Shown: positions 35,426 through 45,040, counted from the stretch's first letter. The stretch is DNA of 64,000 nucleotides from Bacteroidota bacterium (GCA_023458555.1 JAEWYS010000004.1:62001-126000); one strand, 5' to 3'. The notes: a model not told the origin generated them from the letters alone. Made by a program: numbers and translations.

Positions 35426-35860
35426 TCAGCAATCATTACAAACCCTGTCTGCCGACATGATTTCTTTCTCCCGATTTACCCCACGTTTCCCGTTCACAAA
35501 AAATACTTGTTCAGACAATATGCCTTCCGGAGTATAATAAGTCCAGTAGTGGACTTTCCTGCCTTCATGATAGGCTCCTTCCATTTTCAGTTTTCCGTTG
35601 TCATAGTATTCCTCCCACCAGTGTTCTCTGAGGCCATACAAATACTCTCCATGCTTTCTTAGCTTTCCATTGGAGTAGTAAAAACGCCAGTAACCGGTCT
35701 CTAACCCTTCAAGTGTATATCCTTCGTATCTTAACTGACCTCCGGGATAAAACTCCTGCATCAGAATTTTACCGGGGCCATAAACTGCCTCAGAGGCATT
35801 TCCACCCGGATATAACCAGCCGGCAAGCCATAAAAACACTATCATACAATACTTTACCAT
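35426..35860 (-). CDS. Exported MORN/YwqK-repeat protein
   Basis: 144-aa protein with a signal peptide (MIVFLWLAGWLYPG). It has four MORN-like/YwqK repeats of the form YYxNGKLRxxGxYxxGxxxxxWxYY (seen in GYWRFYYSNGKLRKHGEYLY, then EEYYDNGKLKMEGAYHEGRK and YYTPEGILSEQVFFVNGKRG). Such repeats occur in toxin-antitoxin YwqK-like and envelope proteins; here the signal peptide points to the periplasm. The last residues are MSADRVCNDC, ending in Asp-Cys like the two micro-genes at 55654-55990. Function is unknown. Confidence 0.8.
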   Translation of the reverse strand: MVKYCMIVFLWLAGWLYPGGNASEAVYGPGKILMQEFYPGGQLRYEGYTLEGLETGYWRFYYSNGKLRKHGEYLYGLREHWWEEYYDNGKLKMEGAYHEGRKVHYWTYYTPEGILSEQVFFVNGKRGVNREKEIMSADRVCNDC

Positions 35861-35936
35861 AACCCCCTTCCACTAAATCTTATATATAAAATAAGCGGAT
35901 ATGACAGGGAAATTGTTTCAAAAAAGGATTAAACAG

Positions 35937-36746
35937 CTAACGTTTAAGCGGACTATCTTTCTCTTTTGCCATATGGTTATATACAATGGAATCCATAAGT
36001 CCCGGTAACCATTTATTCAGAAACACTGTCATTTTCCCCTGGCCAGTCAATATAAGGTCTCTTTTTCTTCGGACTGTCGCTTTATATATCTCTTCGGCAA
36101 CAGACTCTGCCGACATGATTTTTCCCTCTTCCAGAGGCGACTCTCCCTGAGCACTTCCGTCTTTGGACAGTGCTGTATTCCGTATATTTGAGCTCGTAAA
36201 CCCGGGACATGCCACCAATACATGTACATGCTCCTTTAGCAGCTCGGTCCGCAAAGCTTCCAGAAAGCCCTGCATTGCAAATTTCGAAGCAGAGTAGCCC
36301 GTTCTGGCAGGCAGCCCTCTGTAGCCTGCAATTGAAGAAATGCCCACAACGGACCCTTTGCTCTGAATAATATAAGGCAATACTGCTTTAGTCGCATACA
36401 CAGTACCGTAAAAGTTTATATTCATTACCCTCTCCAGCACATCGACATCCATATCCTTAAATAAAGCCCTCATGGATATACCGGCATTATTGATGAGGCA
36501 ATCAATCCGGCCAAACTTCTCCAATGTTTGCTCGACCACTTTCTGATTATGCTCCTTTATACTGACATCCGCTACAATTCCGAGTATATCGATTCCTCTC
36601 CTCATCAGTTCATCGCATACTCCATTCAGATTTGCTTCGTTTCTGCCCGTAATAACGACCTTTGCTCCGTTTCTGCCAAATACTTCCGCACAGGCTTTTC
36701 CTATACCGGATGATCCGCCGGTTATAATCACAACTTTATCTTTCAT
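35937..36746 (-). CDS. Short-chain dehydrogenase/reductase (SDR)
   Basis: NAD(P)-dependent oxidoreductase of 269 aa. The cofactor motif is GGSSGIGKAC, the structural motif NNAG is present, and the catalytic tetrad is seen in ISSIAGYRG plus YSASKFAM (Tyr-x3-Lys). The C-terminal region (EEIYKATVRRKRDLILTG) is typical of the classical SDR subgroup that acts on lipid-like or steroid-like substrates, but the substrate is unknown. It lies 21 bp after the alpha/beta hydrolase gene on the same strand and is probably co-transcribed with it. Confidence 0.9.
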   Translation of the reverse strand: MKDKVVIITGGSSGIGKACAEVFGRNGAKVVITGRNEANLNGVCDELMRRGIDILGIVADVSIKEHNQKVVEQTLEKFGRIDCLINNAGISMRALFKDMDVDVLERVMNINFYGTVYATKAVLPYIIQSKGSVVGISSIAGYRGLPARTGYSASKFAMQGFLEALRTELLKEHVHVLVACPGFTSSNIRNTALSKDGSAQGESPLEEGKIMSAESVAEEIYKATVRRKRDLILTGQGKMTVFLNKWLPGLMDSIVYNHMAKEKDSPLKR

Positions 36747-36767
36747 TATGTATTATTACTTTAACAG

Positions 36768-37568
36768 TTATCTTGATCGAGAATCAATCATTTTCCTGAT
36801 TAATTCCTCATGTCCGCAATCCAAAATTAGTATTTCCTTCTTTCGAATTTTATATAATTTCCCTGTAATACTATCGGGACTGATAATTCGGTCCCCAGCA
36901 CCCAGCACAATATTGAGCTGTACCGAACCAGCATTCATTATCTGAGTTATTTTCGGCCAGGAATATATCAGTCCGCTGTGGACAACCCAGGTATTAAACA
37001 CTTTTTGTCTATCCGCCACAGTACGCATCTGAGATCTTACAAAACGTATCAGCCTGCGATCTGCCACACCTATATACGCCACAAAATCAAGTAAACGGAA
37101 GAAAAAAACAGGATTTGTGACTATAAAGCGAAAAAGCCGGTTGACCGGTCCCTTTTGTGTCACAAACTTATATAAATAGTCCGACTTAATACCATGAGGC
37201 GCCAGCAGCCATACAGAATCGAGCAAAGGAGCAAAACACGGAATTACAGCTAAAGCAATACGGGCTCCGATAGAAAAACCCAATACGGAAAAACGTTCTA
37301 TGTTCTTTTGCCGGATAAAACCCTCTATAAGCTCTTTAAGCATAGAGGATGATAGTTCTCTTTCTGTCTCTCTCCATTCACTTTTTCCATGAAAGAACAG
37401 ATCGAAAGCATATATAGTATATTCAGGGAAAGCAATGGATAACCGGGAAAAAACGGAATGATCCTGTCCATATCCATGAAATGCCAGAAGAGAAGCTGTC
37501 CCGTTGCCATATGTTGCATATCGCAGTAAGCTTTTCCTGAACTCATAAAATGATGTATGCTCTTTCAT
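36768..37568 (-). CDS. Alpha/beta-hydrolase fold protein
   Basis: Putative esterase or lipase-like hydrolase of 266 aa. I use ATG 37568, because an upstream in-frame TTG at 37631 would run across the typA terminator. The nucleophile elbow is GFSIG (in VLGFSIGARIALA), the acid lies in GAGDRIISPDS and the histidine in DCGHEELI, giving a complete triad. The oxyanion region (AFHGYGQDHSVF) is present. It is followed 21 bp later by the SDR gene, suggesting a pair acting on related substrates. Confidence 0.87.
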   Translation of the reverse strand: MKEHTSFYEFRKSLLRYATYGNGTASLLAFHGYGQDHSVFSRLSIAFPEYTIYAFDLFFHGKSEWRETERELSSSMLKELIEGFIRQKNIERFSVLGFSIGARIALAVIPCFAPLLDSVWLLAPHGIKSDYLYKFVTQKGPVNRLFRFIVTNPVFFFRLLDFVAYIGVADRRLIRFVRSQMRTVADRQKVFNTWVVHSGLIYSWPKITQIMNAGSVQLNIVLGAGDRIISPDSITGKLYKIRKKEILILDCGHEELIRKMIDSRSR

Positions 37569-37581
37569 TGCAGCCGAAAAC

Positions 37582-37615
37582 AAAAAAGGAGTCAATCGAA
37601 CAAGCGACTGACTCC
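37582..37615 (-). terminator. Intrinsic terminator of typA
   Basis: On the minus strand GGAGTCA and TGACTCC (37588-37615) form a 7-bp stem, extended by a short inner pairing, followed by six T. It separates typA from the hydrolase gene. Confidence 0.85.
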
Positions 37616-37639
37616 CTATACACATTACCAATTCAATTA

Positions 37640-39451
37640 TTAATAAGCTTCCTCTTTCTTACTCATACGGTTACGCTCGTTCTCGTCCAGATATATTTTT
37701 CTCATCCGGATTGATTTTGGAGTAAGCTCTACGTATTCATCTTTCTGAATATATTCCATCGCCTCTTCCAGAGAAAACTGGATTTTGGGAGCAATTTTCA
37801 CGTTATCATCTGAACCTGAAGCACGCATATTGGTAAGCTTCTTACCTTTCAGCACATTGACAACAATATCGTTATCGCGACTGTGCTCTCCGATTACCTG
37901 TCCCATATACACATCTTCTCCCGGATCAATAAAGAACTTACCACGATCCTGCAGCTTATCAATCGCATAAGCAGTTGTAGGACCTGTTTCCATGGAAATA
38001 AGGGATCCGTTAATTCTGCCTGGTATAGAGCCCTTAAATGGTTCATATGCCTGAAAACGGTGGTTCATTACCGCTTCGCCCTGAGTTGCCGTAAGAATAT
38101 TATTTCTCAGACCGATAAGTCCTCTTGAAGGTATATTAAATTCCAGATGCTGAAGATCTCCTTTGGGCTCCATGATGGCAAGCTCACCTTTACGCTGTGT
38201 AACCAACTCGATCACTTTACCGGAAAACTCTTCTGGTACATCAACTACCAGTGTTTCGATAGGCTCATGTCTTACCCCATCTATAGTCTTGTAGATAACC
38301 TGAGGCTGTCCGACCTGCAGCTCATATCCTTCGCGTCTCATGGTCTCGATCAGGACGGATAAATGAAGAATACCGCGCCCGAAAACCAGAAACTTATCTT
38401 CTGAGTCCGTCTCCTGGATACGCAGCGCAAGATTTTTTTCGGTTTCCTTAAATAAACGATCTCTCAGGTGGCGTGATGTCACAAACTTTCCTTCTTTTCC
38501 GAAGAACGGGGAGTTATTGATAGTAAACAACATATTCATTGTCGGCTCATCAATAGCAATTCTCGGCATAGGCTCAGGATTCTCGAAATCAGTCAGTGTA
38601 TCTCCGATCTCAAAATCATCCAGACCGGTTACAGCGCATATTTCTCCTGACTGTACCGCCTCGGCTTTCATTCTTCCAAGGCCTTCAAACGTTTGTATTT
38701 CTTTAATACGAACCTTTTTTACAGAGCCATCTGCCTTGCAAAGTCCCATTACAGCACCTTCATTCAGTTTACCCTGATACACTCTTCCTATGGCAATACG
38801 CCCTACAAAAGAAGAGAAGTCAAGTGATGTAATCTGAAACTGCGGAATCCCTTCCTTGATCTCAGCAGAAGGGATATTTTCAAGTATTGCGTCCAGCAAC
38901 GGGTATATGGAGTCTCCTGGATTTTTCCAGTCCGGCCCCATCCAGCCCTGCTTGGAAGATCCGTACATGGTCGTAAAATCCAGCTGGTCTTCTGTAGCAC
39001 CAAGATTAAACATCAGATCAAATACACTTTCCTGTACTTCATCCGGACGACAGTTTGGCTTGTCTACCTTGTTAACAACAACAATAGGCTTGAGTCCAAG
39101 AGATAGCGCCTTACCTAATACAAAACGGGTCTGAGGCATAGGACCTTCAAAAGCATCTACCAGGAGGATTACCCCATCAGCCATTTTCAACACCCTTTCA
39201 ACCTCACCACCAAAATCCGCGTGGCCGGGAGTATCGATAATATTAATTTTAACTCCCTTATAACGAACAGATACATTTTTGGAAACAATGGTAATTCCCC
39301 GTTCCCGTTCAAGCTCATTATTATCAAGAATTAGCTCCCCCATTTCCTGATTCTCTCTCAAAATCTGGGAAGCGTGTATAATCTTGTCAACCAGTGTGGT
39401 TTTTCCGTGGTCAACGTGTGCTATAATTGCAACGTTTCTGATATTCTGCAT
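37640..39451 (-). CDS. typA: Translational GTPase TypA/BipA
   Basis: Ribosome-binding GTPase involved in stress and ribosome assembly, 603 aa as usual for the family. The P-loop is AHVDHGKTTLVDKI, followed by the switch I ERERGITI, DTPGHADFGGEVERV (G3) and NKVDKPN (G4). Domains II, III and V follow, then the TypA-specific C-terminal domain (GTTxxEAIDKL-like segment TTAYAIDKLQDRGKFF and EYVELTPKSIRMRKIYLDEN). It is alone on the strand: a TAACTTTG box lies upstream and a terminator downstream. Confidence 0.97.
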   Translation of the reverse strand: MQNIRNVAIIAHVDHGKTTLVDKIIHASQILRENQEMGELILDNNELERERGITIVSKNVSVRYKGVKINIIDTPGHADFGGEVERVLKMADGVILLVDAFEGPMPQTRFVLGKALSLGLKPIVVVNKVDKPNCRPDEVQESVFDLMFNLGATEDQLDFTTMYGSSKQGWMGPDWKNPGDSIYPLLDAILENIPSAEIKEGIPQFQITSLDFSSFVGRIAIGRVYQGKLNEGAVMGLCKADGSVKKVRIKEIQTFEGLGRMKAEAVQSGEICAVTGLDDFEIGDTLTDFENPEPMPRIAIDEPTMNMLFTINNSPFFGKEGKFVTSRHLRDRLFKETEKNLALRIQETDSEDKFLVFGRGILHLSVLIETMRREGYELQVGQPQVIYKTIDGVRHEPIETLVVDVPEEFSGKVIELVTQRKGELAIMEPKGDLQHLEFNIPSRGLIGLRNNILTATQGEAVMNHRFQAYEPFKGSIPGRINGSLISMETGPTTAYAIDKLQDRGKFFIDPGEDVYMGQVIGEHSRDNDIVVNVLKGKKLTNMRASGSDDNVKIAPKIQFSLEEAMEYIQKDEYVELTPKSIRMRKIYLDENERNRMSKKEEAY

Positions 39452-39477
39452 GTAAATTACGTTGGAAAATAAGAATG

Positions 39478-39485
39478 CAAAGTTA
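39478..39485 (-). promoter_or_regulatory. -7 box TAACTTTG upstream of typA
   Basis: The plus strand reads CAAAGTTA at 39478-39485, 27 bp before the ATG. This is the commonest form of the Bacteroidota -7 box. No matching CAAA was seen at the -33 distance. Confidence 0.5.
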
Positions 39486-39642
39486 CAAAAATACTTCCTA
39501 ATAATTTGCTATTCTCTTTTAAAAAATGCCCTGTATTTAAAAATACCAATACGTATTTTACCGTAATTTAACCATTTAGAAAAGCTCAGATAACATTGGT
39601 CTTCATTCCAGCCCCTCACTAAGCCCCCTTTTGTTATATATA

Positions 39643-39674
39643 ATAAAGGCCACCCTATTCCGGGCAGCCTTTAT
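39643..39674 (-). terminator. Terminator of glnA
   Basis: ATAAAGGC (39643-39650) pairs with GCCTTTAT (39667-39674); CCC/GGG extends the stem after a two-base internal mismatch. It lies 20 bp beyond the glnA stop. Confidence 0.75.
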
Positions 39675-39693
39675 ATTCAAATTGAGCTATTTC

Positions 39694-40719
39694 TCAGTTA
39701 TATACCGCCACTTTTGCAGTTTTAACAGTTGTAATAATTCTGGCCGCTACTTTGTACGGATCAGCAGCTGAATTTGGACGTCTGTCTTCAAGCCATCCTT
39801 TCCATCCTCTTTCTACAGTAGCGATCGGTATACGGATAGAAGCTCCGCGATCGGATACTCCGTAAGAGAAAGTATCGATAGACTGTGTTTCATGCTTTCC
39901 GGTCAGACGCAGGTGGTTGTCCGCACCATATACATCAATATGCTCTTTAATAAACGGAGCAAAAGACTGACAAATAGAATCATACACTTCTTTACTTCCA
40001 CACTCTCTCAATATACTGTTTGAGAAGTTCGCATGCATTCCTGAACCATTCCAGTCAAGATTACCAAGAGGCTTGCAATGCCAGTTAATCGCTACACCAT
40101 ATTGCTCTCCGAGTCTTTCCAGAAGATATCTTGCTACCCATATCTGATCCCCGGCTTCTTTTGCACCCTTGGCAAATATCTGAAATTCCCACTGACCGGC
40201 TGCAACTTCTGCATTTATACCTTCTACGTTTAATCCGGCAGCCAGACAAATATCAAGATGTTCTTCTATAATATGACGGCCAAATGCGTTTTTCGCACCT
40301 ACCGAGCAGTAATATGGCCCCTGTGGAGCAGGATACCCGTTTACAGGAAATCCAAGTGGTTTATTTGTTTCAGGATTCCACAAAAAGTACTCCTGTTCAA
40401 AACCAAACCAGAAATCGTTATCATCGTCCTCAATTGTTGCACGTCCATTGGTTTCATGGGGCGTACCATCAGCATTAAGAACTTCTGTCATTACCAGATA
40501 GCCGTCTTTACGAACCGGATCCGGGTATATTGCTACCGGTTTTAATAAACAATCAGAAGAACGTCCTTCTGCCTGGCCGGTTGAAGAACCGTCAAAAGAC
40601 CACATCGGACAATCTTCAAGTTTACCGCTAAAGTTAGATTCTATTTTGGTTTTACTACGCAGGCCTTGAGTCGGCTTGGATCCATCAAGCCAGATATACT
40701 CTAATTTTGCTTTGGACAT
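39694..40719 (-). CDS. glnA: Glutamine synthetase, short eukaryote-like form
   Basis: Makes glutamine from glutamate, ammonia and ATP. I use ATG 40719 (341 aa, beginning MSKAKLEYIWLDG); the longer in-frame frame upstream is AT-rich and not homologous. The protein has the N-terminal beta-Grasp domain (to about 100) and the catalytic domain with WGFEQEYFLW-like segment (FWFGFEQEYFLWNPETN), NVEGINAEVAAGQWEFQ, NWHCKPLGNLDWNGSGMHANFS and DNHLRLTGKHETQSID. This is the GSII-type enzyme of about 340 residues seen in Bacteroidota and eukaryotes, not the 470-residue GSI. A terminator follows. Confidence 0.95.
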   Translation of the reverse strand: MSKAKLEYIWLDGSKPTQGLRSKTKIESNFSGKLEDCPMWSFDGSSTGQAEGRSSDCLLKPVAIYPDPVRKDGYLVMTEVLNADGTPHETNGRATIEDDDNDFWFGFEQEYFLWNPETNKPLGFPVNGYPAPQGPYYCSVGAKNAFGRHIIEEHLDICLAAGLNVEGINAEVAAGQWEFQIFAKGAKEAGDQIWVARYLLERLGEQYGVAINWHCKPLGNLDWNGSGMHANFSNSILRECGSKEVYDSICQSFAPFIKEHIDVYGADNHLRLTGKHETQSIDTFSYGVSDRGASIRIPIATVERGWKGWLEDRRPNSAADPYKVAARIITTVKTAKVAVYN

Positions 40720-41094
40720 AAGGTTAGTTGTTAGTTTAGTTAATACAAATTGATTAGTTACAAATTCAAAGTAAAAATTATAAAAACAAACATAAAATGC
40801 AAATACCGGGTTTATTTTTTTACCCATTTTGAATAAAAAGCATATAATAAATATAAATGACCTGTATTTTTACCCAGTAAGCAATAAAAAAAACACTTTT
40901 ATCCGTCCTAAGCATTACAATTTCATACCTGCATAGAAAAAAACAGCAAACACCATAATGTTGTAAAACTTAGCAGCCCAGATTGTCTTATTAACAGGAG
41001 AGAATAAAAAAAACAACTATTTATATTGCAATTACTTAACAAATAAAATAGCAAAAGACATCACGCAGGGATCTTCGTTTATTATATAATAATA
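40720..41094. other. AT-rich intergenic region upstream of glnA
   Basis: About 375 bp, strongly AT-rich, between glnA and the ROK kinase gene; both are minus strand. No ORF or structured element recognised. A TACTTTG-like sequence near 40769 (seven bases rather than eight) may belong to the glnA promoter. Confidence 0.4.
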
Positions 41095-41979
41095 CTAAAC
41101 ACCAATAAAAGCAGCACCAAGCACTCCTGCAGAGTCCCCACATTCATTTTTTACTATGGGAGTCAAAAGCTCATCATTAAAAATATATCGCCGGACACTT
41201 TCCACACCCAGTGTATACAGTTCCTTGATATTAGACAAACCACCACCCAGTATTACAATATCCGGATCAAGAACATTGATAAGATTGGCCATACCCATTC
41301 CAAAGCGGTCAAAAAATTCAAACATAAAGTCTACCTCCGGAATCGACCCTTTCCGGAACAGATCCACTACTTCATACAATCTTTTCTGCTTACCGGTATA
41401 GGCTTCATACGCACGTTCCAAACCTCCGCCGGAAATATATGTCTCTATGCAACCGCGTTTTCCGCAATAGCATGGCACACCCTGAGGATCAATTGATGTA
41501 TGGCCCCATTCTCCCGCAATCCCCTGACGCCCTGAAAAAACCTCCCCTTTATAAACAATTCCGCCTCCGCAACCCGTACCCATTATCACGCCAAATACCA
41601 TGCGTTGTCCAACACCAGCGCCCATTATAGCCTCAGCCATAGCAAAGCAGTTGGCATCATTTTCAATAGCCACTTTTCTTTTTAGCCAGGCCTCCAGATC
41701 TTCTTTAAATGGCATTCCGTTCAGACATTGCGTATTTGAGTTCTTAAGCAACCCCGTTTTAACGGAAATAGAACCGGGAGTACAAATACCAATCGTATGA
41801 GAGGAATAAGCAATCTTATCAGCCAGATTATGATAAAGACCAACTATAGATCTTAAAATAGATTCATACCCCTTCTCCTGTTCTGTTTCGATTCTGCGTC
41901 GTATCACTTCACGATTATCCTCGTCCAAAACAATCCCTTCGATTTTTGTACCTCCAAGGTCAATACCTATTTTAAACAT
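41095..41979 (-). CDS. ROK-family sugar kinase (glucokinase-like)
   Basis: Repressor-ORF-kinase family protein of 294 aa without an N-terminal DNA-binding domain, so it is a kinase such as glucokinase or N-acetylmannosamine/allose kinase. The phosphate motif DLGGTKIEG is at 7-15. The catalytic Asp is in IENDANCFAMAEA, and the ROK zinc site with CYCGKRGCIETYISG is intact. The second phosphate loop is VIMGTGCGGGIV. Substrate specificity cannot be resolved from sequence. It stands alone upstream of metG, divergent from it. Confidence 0.9.
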   Translation of the reverse strand: MFKIGIDLGGTKIEGIVLDEDNREVIRRRIETEQEKGYESILRSIVGLYHNLADKIAYSSHTIGICTPGSISVKTGLLKNSNTQCLNGMPFKEDLEAWLKRKVAIENDANCFAMAEAIMGAGVGQRMVFGVIMGTGCGGGIVYKGEVFSGRQGIAGEWGHTSIDPQGVPCYCGKRGCIETYISGGGLERAYEAYTGKQKRLYEVVDLFRKGSIPEVDFMFEFFDRFGMGMANLINVLDPDIVILGGGLSNIKELYTLGVESVRRYIFNDELLTPIVKNECGDSAGVLGAAFIGV

Positions 41980-42046
41980 TCTGCGGTCAGTATTATTAAA
42001 TTCAATTTATCAGATCAGCAATATAACATTTTCCCGGCATTCGTTT

Positions 42047-42054
42047 TATCTTTG
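42047..42054 (+). promoter_or_regulatory. -7 box TATCTTTG upstream of metG
   Basis: Perfect TAnnTTTG match, 21 bp before the ATG at 42076, implying a leader of about 15 bases. The -33 element is not obvious. Confidence 0.5.
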
Positions 42055-42075
42055 ATGCCTTAAAGAGAATAAACA

Positions 42076-44145
42076 ATGTCAAAAAACTTCAAAAGATATA
42101 CGATTACTTCTGCTCTTCCATATGCCAATGGTCCTGTTCACATCGGGCATCTTGCCGGTGTGTATGTTCCTTCTGATATTTATGCCCGTTTTCTCAGATT
42201 AAAAGAAAAAGATGTTGTTTTTGTTTGCGGTTCAGATGAACACGGGGTGCCAATCACCATGCGGGCAAAAAAAGAAGGCATTACCCCTCAGCAGGTAGTA
42301 GACAAGTATCATACTATTATTAAGGACTCCTTCGAACAATTCGGAATTTCATTTGACATATATTCGAGAACATCCTCTCCTGTTCATTACGAAACATCCT
42401 CGGCTTTCTTTCTCGATCTGGATAAAAAAGGAGTATTTGAGGAAAAAGCAAGTGAGCAGTTTTTCGATCCCAAAGCTCAGCAATTTCTGGCAGACCGGTA
42501 CATTGTAGGCACATGCCCCAAATGCAGCTTTGACAATGCGTACGGAGACCAGTGCGAAAAATGCGGTTCTACGTTAAGCCCTTCCGAGCTCATCAATCCT
42601 AAAAGTATGCTGAGTGGCGAAAAGCCGGTCCTTAAAGAGACCAGACACTGGTATCTTCCGCTTAATCAGTTTGAGGACTGGTTAAAACAATGGATACTGG
42701 AAGACCACAAAGACTGGAAGACAAATGTATATGGGCAGTGTAAATCCTGGATCGATCAGGGGCTGCAACCCAGAGCTGTTACCCGTGATCTTGACTGGGG
42801 AGTACCTGTACCCAAACCGGATGGAGCCGGCAAAGTGCTTTATGTATGGTTTGATGCTCCTATCGGTTACATTTCTGCGACCAAAGACTATTTCAGACAA
42901 CTTGCTGACCGGAATAAAGGCAGCGAAGCCGATTGGAAAAAATACTGGCAGGACGATGAGACAAAGCTGGTCCATTTCATCGGGAAAGACAATATTGTCT
43001 TCCACTGTATCATATTTCCCGCCATGCTCAAAGCACACGGGGAATATATTCTTCCGGACAATGTTCCGGCCAATGAATTCCTGAATCTGGAAGGCAATAA
43101 AATATCAACTTCCCGTAACTGGGCCGTATGGCTTCATGAATATCTGCAGGACTTTCCCGGCAAACAGGACGTACTTCGGTACGTTTTATGTGCAAATGCT
43201 CCTGAAACAAAAGACAATGATTTTACCTGGAAAGATTTTCAGACTCGCAATAACAATGAGCTCGTTGCCATTTATGGTAATTTTATTAATCGTGCGGTTG
43301 TTCTTACCCATAAGTATTTCAACGGAATAGTCCCGGAATGCGACTCTCTGACTAAGATTGATCTGGAATTAATAGAAAAAATCCGTGAGTTTCCGGCCAA
43401 AATCGCTGATTCAATTGAACAATACCGGTTCCGTGAAGCCCTGACTCTGGTAATGGACCTTGCCAGAGCCGGCAACAAATACCTGGCTGATACCGAACCA
43501 TGGAAAATAATCAAAGACGATGAGTCACGGGTAAAAACCATACTTAACTTATCGTTACAGGTTGCTGCTAACCTGACGGTTGTATCTGCTCCATTCATGC
43601 CTTTTACAGCTGCGACATTGAGAGAAATTCTGAATATTACTGAATTAAAATGGGCTGACGCCGGGAACAGTGATTTAGTAAAAGCCGGACATTCTGTTAA
43701 TCAGGCAAAACTTCTGTTTGAAAAAATTGATGATGCCGTTATTGAAGAACAATTACAGAAGCTCGAAACTACGAAGGCTCTTAACGAAGCCGAACAGGCA
43801 TCTGTAAAGCCATCCAAGGCACTGGTAACATTTGATGACTTCCAGAAAATGGACATCCGGGTTGCGACCATTATCGAAGCGGAAAAAGTGGCAAAAACAA
43901 AGAAGCTTTTAAAGCTGAAGCTGGATACGGGCATAGACCAGCGTACGGTCGTCAGCGGTATTGCCGAGTATTACGAACCTGAAAATATTATTGGCAGGCA
44001 GGTTTGTCTGCTCGCTAATCTGGCCCCGCGCGCAATAAAGGGAATCGAGTCACACGGAATGATTCTCATGGCCGAAAACCCGGACGGCAGCCTTAGCTTT
44101 GTCAGTCCGCAAAACACTATAAAAAACGGTGGTATTGTTGCCTGA
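42076..44145 (+). CDS. metG: Methionyl-tRNA synthetase with C-terminal tRNA-binding domain
   Basis: Charges initiator and elongator tRNA-Met. The 689-aa protein has the class I HIGH motif as HIGHLAGVYVPSD and the KMSKS-equivalent as GNKISTSRN. Four cysteines form a zinc knuckle (CPKCSFDNAYGDQCEKC). The alpha-helical anticodon domain spans about 390-545. The C-terminal 110 residues are a separate tRBD/EMAP-like OB fold that starts DFQKMDIRVATIIEAEKV and dimerises the enzyme. Length matches the long bacterial form. A strong terminator follows. Confidence 0.97.
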   Translation: MSKNFKRYTITSALPYANGPVHIGHLAGVYVPSDIYARFLRLKEKDVVFVCGSDEHGVPITMRAKKEGITPQQVVDKYHTIIKDSFEQFGISFDIYSRTSSPVHYETSSAFFLDLDKKGVFEEKASEQFFDPKAQQFLADRYIVGTCPKCSFDNAYGDQCEKCGSTLSPSELINPKSMLSGEKPVLKETRHWYLPLNQFEDWLKQWILEDHKDWKTNVYGQCKSWIDQGLQPRAVTRDLDWGVPVPKPDGAGKVLYVWFDAPIGYISATKDYFRQLADRNKGSEADWKKYWQDDETKLVHFIGKDNIVFHCIIFPAMLKAHGEYILPDNVPANEFLNLEGNKISTSRNWAVWLHEYLQDFPGKQDVLRYVLCANAPETKDNDFTWKDFQTRNNNELVAIYGNFINRAVVLTHKYFNGIVPECDSLTKIDLELIEKIREFPAKIADSIEQYRFREALTLVMDLARAGNKYLADTEPWKIIKDDESRVKTILNLSLQVAANLTVVSAPFMPFTAATLREILNITELKWADAGNSDLVKAGHSVNQAKLLFEKIDDAVIEEQLQKLETTKALNEAEQASVKPSKALVTFDDFQKMDIRVATIIEAEKVAKTKKLLKLKLDTGIDQRTVVSGIAEYYEPENIIGRQVCLLANLAPRAIKGIESHGMILMAENPDGSLSFVSPQNTIKNGGIVA

Positions 44146-44164
44146 CATTGCACAAAAAGTTTAT

Positions 44165-44197
44165 AAAAAAAGCTGTCTTTTCAGGCAGCTTTTTTTT
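44165..44197 (+). terminator. Terminator of metG
   Basis: AAAAAAAGCTG and CAGCTTTTTTT form the stem (with a G-T and a C-G pair continuing into the loop), ending in a long T run. Confidence 0.85.
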
Positions 44198-44219
44198 ATT
44201 GTACTTTTTTGCGCGAAGC

Positions 44220-44259
44220 TTCATAAAAAGAACCTTTTATAAAATGTTCTTTTTATGAA
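44220..44259. repeat. Perfect 14-bp inverted repeat
   Basis: TTCATAAAAAGAAC (44220-44233) and GTTCTTTTTATGAA (44246-44259) pair perfectly around a 12-nt loop. It lies behind the metG terminator and about 300 bp before the HTH gene. Low GC; it may be a back-up terminator or a protein-binding site. Confidence 0.5.
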
Positions 44260-44560
44260 AGAGATCCTTGGCATAAAGCAGCAAAAATACAACTTACACT
44301 TGAGCAATAGTTTATATATCCGCAAAAATATACTCAATTCCTAAAAGAAAGCAGATTCCACACTCAAGACTATTTTCAATAACCCGCATTTTTAAACAGA
44401 TAAAACCAATCTAAATAAATATATCTCCAGTTCAGCAGTAAATATTACCTCAAAAAACCGGCACAATACATGGCAAAACGACTTTTTTAGCCGGGGCTAG
44501 GAATACATTAAAAATAATATATATATTTACAACGTTTATTTGATATAAAATACATCAACT
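44260..44560. other. AT-rich intergenic region before the HTH gene
   Basis: About 300 bp between the inverted repeat and the HTH gene. No credible ORF. It presumably holds the HTH promoter. Confidence 0.4.
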
Positions 44561-45040
44561 ATGAAAAAAGAAGTAAGTCTTGCTAAGCTAAAACAAATAG
44601 GCAGCCGGCTCGCTGAATATCTGAGTACGAAGAAAATCGGGATAAACGAACTGGGCCGTATGACCAACACCTCCGGCGCTCAGATCTCGTTCATTATTCA
44701 GGGCAAAAAATACGGAGTTGACAAATTTCTGTCAATTCTGGAAGCATGTCCGGATCTTAATCCAAGCTGGTTTATGTACGGAAAAGGTCCGATGCTCAAA
44801 GGATCCGGTCCGTCAAAAGAAGATGAAGAACTTCAAAATGAAAAAAATGCTTTGCTCATTGAGATCGAACGTTGCAGAGCTCAAATCGATAGTCTTACTG
44901 TCCTTGCCAGTGTAAAGGATCTTATGATTGAAAACCTTAATAGCACCATCAAAATAGCACAGGATTCAAATAAAGATCTAAAAGAAATGCTCAGTCTTTA
45001 CAAAGGCATGATCGGAGCAGACAGAAGCCGTTCTGCCTAA
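44561..45040 (+). CDS. HTH (Xre-like) protein with C-terminal coiled coil
   Basis: 159-aa protein. Residues about 10-65 form a Xre-type helix-turn-helix (RLAEYLSTKKIGINELGRMT, then TSGAQISFIIQGKKYGVDKFLSIL and the WFMYGKGPML segment common in Bacteroidota Xre proteins). The rest is a long coiled coil (EDEELQNEKNALLIEIERCR onward), likely for oligomerisation. It could be a transcription regulator acting as a dimer or tetramer. Its TAA overlaps the ATG of the next gene by one base, so the two proteins are translationally coupled. Confidence 0.85.
   Translation: MKKEVSLAKLKQIGSRLAEYLSTKKIGINELGRMTNTSGAQISFIIQGKKYGVDKFLSILEACPDLNPSWFMYGKGPMLKGSGPSKEDEELQNEKNALLIEIERCRAQIDSLTVLASVKDLMIENLNSTIKIAQDSNKDLKEMLSLYKGMIGADRSRSA

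Noticed and set aside
37569..37631. Hydrolase start at TTG 37631
   Set aside because: The segment is the typA terminator; the fold starts at ATG 37568.
40720..40827. Longer N-terminus of glnA starting at 40827
   Set aside because: The extra 36 residues are AT-rich and not homologous; the family N-terminus begins at the ATG 40719.
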